This document shows, in pieces, positions 7,070 to 8,461 of a DNA stretch of 8,461 bases. A model generated the notes under the pieces. It did no database searches and was not told the DNA's origin. It saw nothing but the letters and a program-made list of their open reading frames with translations. A program made the position numbers and the translations under genes. This DNA is from Phenylobacterium sp. (lineage in GTDB: Bacteria > Pseudomonadota > Alphaproteobacteria > Caulobacterales > Caulobacteraceae), in NCBI GenBank assembly GCA_028291285.1, contig JAQGIJ010000103.1, forward strand, positions 1 through 8,461, given 5' to 3'. How positions within the stretch are numbered: the stretch's first letter is position 1; the number at the start of each line of letters is the position of its first letter.

Positions 7070-7089
7070 GTTCAAACAGTTGTTTGAAC
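7070..7089 (-). promoter_or_regulatory. Palindromic operator candidate (PsrA/TetR-like) before the acyl-CoA dehydrogenase
   Basis: GTTCAAACA, 2 bp, TGTTTGAAC gives perfect 9-bp arms. Its core CAAAC-N4-GTTTG matches the PsrA operator pattern as I recall it (G/C-AAAC-N2-4-GTTT-G/C). PsrA-type TetR regulators control fatty-acid degradation genes. The site adjoins the ribosome site and lies 14 bp before the start codon, so bound repressor would block transcription, or the transcript could form a hairpin. Confidence 0.6.
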
Positions 7090-7134
7090 CCTTGTGGCAT
7101 GCGCCTTCGCCGCGGGCAAGCGCCGGGGGTCAGC

Positions 7135-7728
7135 TCAGGGCTGGTCGCGGGCCAGCCGGTCGAGCTCCTCGGGCGTGTTGGCGTTGGCGAAAGCCGCGGC
7201 GGCCTCGGGCCCGAACTCGGCCGTCGCCAGGCCGCAGGCGGCCGCGAAGCCGCGCAGCGAGCTCTGGCCGGAGCCGAGATAGCCGGACAGGGCCTGGAGC
7301 GCGGCCGGCCGCCAGAGCCCGCAGGCCGGCTGCAGCCCGCCCGCCACGACCGGCAGCGCCGCCGCATGCGCCGGCGTGAGCGCGGCCCGGAGCCGGGCCA
7401 GCAGGTCCTGCGGCAGCCAGGGCATGTCGCAGGGCAGGGCGAGCACCTGCTCCGCGCCGGCGGCCCTTGCGAACTCCAGCGCCGCCGCCAGGCCGGCCAG
7501 GGGGCCGGGGATGTCCGGATGGTCCAGCGCCAGCGGGGCGTCGGTGGCGCCGGCGACCTGGGCCGGCTCGCGCACGACCACCACCACCTCGTCGGACCAG
7601 CGGCGCGCCTGGGCCACGGCATGGGCGATCAGCGGGCCGCCGCGGAACGGACGCAGCGCCTTGACGCCGCCCATCCTGCGGCCCTCGCCCCCCGCCAGCA
7701 CCGCCGCGATCAGCCGCTCGTCGCCCAA
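7135..7728 (-). CDS. mobA: Molybdenum cofactor guanylyltransferase
   Basis: The enzyme transfers GMP from GTP to molybdopterin to make the guanine dinucleotide form of the cofactor used by DMSO-reductase-type enzymes. The 197-residue length fits MobA. It has the nucleotide loop [11 protein letters not shown] with Lys23 (11-23), Gly-Pro-Leu-Ala-Gly-Leu at 75-80, the metal-binding Pro-Cys-Asp101-Met-Pro at 99-103, Pro-Ala-Cys-Gly-Leu-Trp at 134-139, and Asn-Ala-Asn-Thr-Pro-Glu-Glu-Leu near 182-189. The only suitable start is a TTG at 7728, with GAGGCG upstream; the frame has no ATG or GTG between an upstream stop near 7815 and the nucleotide loop. No other molybdenum gene is nearby. The downstream acyl-CoA dehydrogenase begins 79 bp later and is probably separately controlled. 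Another NTP-transferase of the same fold (for example MocA) is the main alternative. Confidence 0.85.
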   Translation of the reverse strand: MGDERLIAAVLAGGEGRRMGGVKALRPFRGGPLIAHAVAQARRWSDEVVVVVREPAQVAGATDAPLALDHPDIPGPLAGLAAALEFARAAGAEQVLALPCDMPWLPQDLLARLRAALTPAHAAALPVVAGGLQPACGLWRPAALQALSGYLGSGQSSLRGFAAACGLATAEFGPEAAAAFANANTPEELDRLARDQP

Positions 7729-7880
7729 GGGGATCGCCTCGTCCTCTGCGGCGCGCGCCCAAGCGCCCGCGCCTGCGTCGACGCCGTCATTCTGCCTGCC
7801 GCAGAGGCGCTCTCAAAGCCCGTCCGCACCGCCCGGCATGGACGGCCGAGCTTGGCCGGGTGTAAGCCGCAGGCCTCGCC

Positions 7881-8461
7881 ATCACCGGACCGGGGCCCCA
7901 GCTGAGCGCGTTCGCCTCCATCTTCATCCTGGCGACGGCCTTCATCACCGCGACGCTATCCGGGGTGTTCGGCATGGCCGGGGGGCTGCTGCTGATGGGG
8001 GCTCTGGCGGTGGTGCTGCCCGTCAGCGCCGCCTTCGTCACCCACGGCCTGCTGCAGCTCGCGGCGAACGGCTGGCGGGCCGTCCTGCACCGCCGGTACG
8101 TCCGCTGGGACATCGTCGGGCTCTACGCGGTGGCCGCGCTGATCGCCGGCGCGGTGGTCTCGGCGATCGCCTTTTCCCCCTCGAAGCCGCTGCTCTACCT
8201 GCTGCTCGGTCTGCTCCCGGCGGTGCTCTGGCTGCCGCAGGGCTGGATTCGGCTGGACGCGGCCAAGCCGGCGCATGCGCTGGCCTCCGGCCTGCTGGTC
8301 ACCGGCGTGAACCTCACCGCCGGCGTCGCAGGCCCACTGCTCGACATCTTCTTCGTGCGCACCGAGCTGACCCGCCACGCCATCGTCGCGACCAAGGCCG
8401 CGACCCAGGTCTTCTCGCACCTGGCCAAGATCGTGGTCTATGGCGCGCCGCTGATCGGCGC
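7881..8461 (+). CDS. TauE/SafE (TSUP) family permease, 3' end cut off, start codon unresolved
   Basis: The plus-strand frame is open from the stop TAA at 7863-7865 to the right edge. It encodes several membrane helices. The first contains Leu-Ser-Gly-Val-Phe-Gly-Met-Ala-Gly-Gly-Leu-Leu-Leu-Met, matching the N-terminal repeat motif of TSUP (TauE/SafE, DUF81) permeases, which export sulfite, sulfoacetate or related anions. A second-half equivalent near 8290-8340 (Gly-Val-Asn-Leu-Thr-Ala-Gly-Val-Ala-Gly-Pro) fits the internal duplication of the family. The first in-frame GTG (7965) and ATG (7974) fall inside the conserved helix, too late for a complete protein. Upstream, the frame offers only CTG at 7902 and ATC at 7881. 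The ATC has AGG 7 nt before it and looks like a mutated or misread ATG. I place the start there provisionally. Substrate is unknown. Confidence 0.75.
   Translation, partial: MTGPGPQLSAFASIFILATAFITATLSGVFGMAGGLLLMGALAVVLPVSAAFVTHGLLQLAANGWRAVLHRRYVRWDIVGLYAVAALIAGAVVSAIAFSPSKPLLYLLLGLLPAVLWLPQGWIRLDAAKPAHALASGLLVTGVNLTAGVAGPLLDIFFVRTELTRHAIVATKAATQVFSHLAKIVVYGAPLIG

Noticed and set aside
5811..7379. Long plus-strand reading frame (522 codons) across the acyl-CoA dehydrogenase and mobA
   Set aside because: It spans two clear minus-strand genes and has no family features, so it is a GC-driven antisense frame.
7056..7622. N-terminal extension of the acyl-CoA dehydrogenase frame to 7622
   Set aside because: The extension overlaps mobA in another frame and is Arg/Pro/Ser-rich low complexity; a good ribosome site supports the start at 7055.

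Overview
The window reads as ordinary chromosomal DNA of a high-GC alphaproteobacterium, most likely Caulobacterales (Caulobacter/Phenylobacterium type). I base this on the roughly 70% GC coding sequence, two UrcA-family proteins (a family first named in Caulobacter), a CIRCE-controlled groES-groEL operon, and two promoters matching the alphaproteobacterial general-stress sigma factor EcfG. No RNA gene, insertion sequence, phage module, CRISPR array or defence locus is visible. I found no previously undescribed multi-gene system. The interesting signals are mostly regulatory.

Layout, left to right. At 1-480 (minus) is the N-terminal part of a secreted EF-hand protein with a Gly/Arg-rich tail that runs off the left edge. 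At 592-948 (plus) is a small four-helix membrane protein of the phage holin 4-2 / YvlD family. At 961-3157 (minus) is the complete groES-groEL unit: promoter, CIRCE operator, groES, groEL and a Rho-independent terminator. Divergent from it, at 3175-4473 (plus), is a cyclopropane-fatty-acid synthase gene (cfa) behind two tandem EcfG-type promoters and a perfect 8-bp inverted repeat. At 4474-5705 (plus) a 275-bp gap leads to two tandem UrcA-family genes, each preceded by relatively AT-rich DNA; the block before the second is about 34% GC. At 5757-7728 (minus) are an acyl-CoA dehydrogenase of the ACAD10/11 type and, upstream of it, mobA. A near-perfect 20-bp palindrome resembling a PsrA-type operator lies between them. 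At about 7881-8461 (plus) is the N-terminal part of a TauE/SafE (TSUP) permease that lacks a normal start codon in the expected place and runs off the right edge.

The centre of the window concentrates stress functions: protein folding under HrcA/CIRCE control, membrane lipid cyclopropanation under probable EcfG control, and two small exported UrcA-type proteins, a family linked to metal and envelope stress in Caulobacter. The tandem EcfG promoters on cfa would be the alphaproteobacterial counterpart of sigma-S control of cfa in Escherichia coli. The right-hand third is metabolic: acyl-CoA oxidation, molybdenum cofactor and a transporter.
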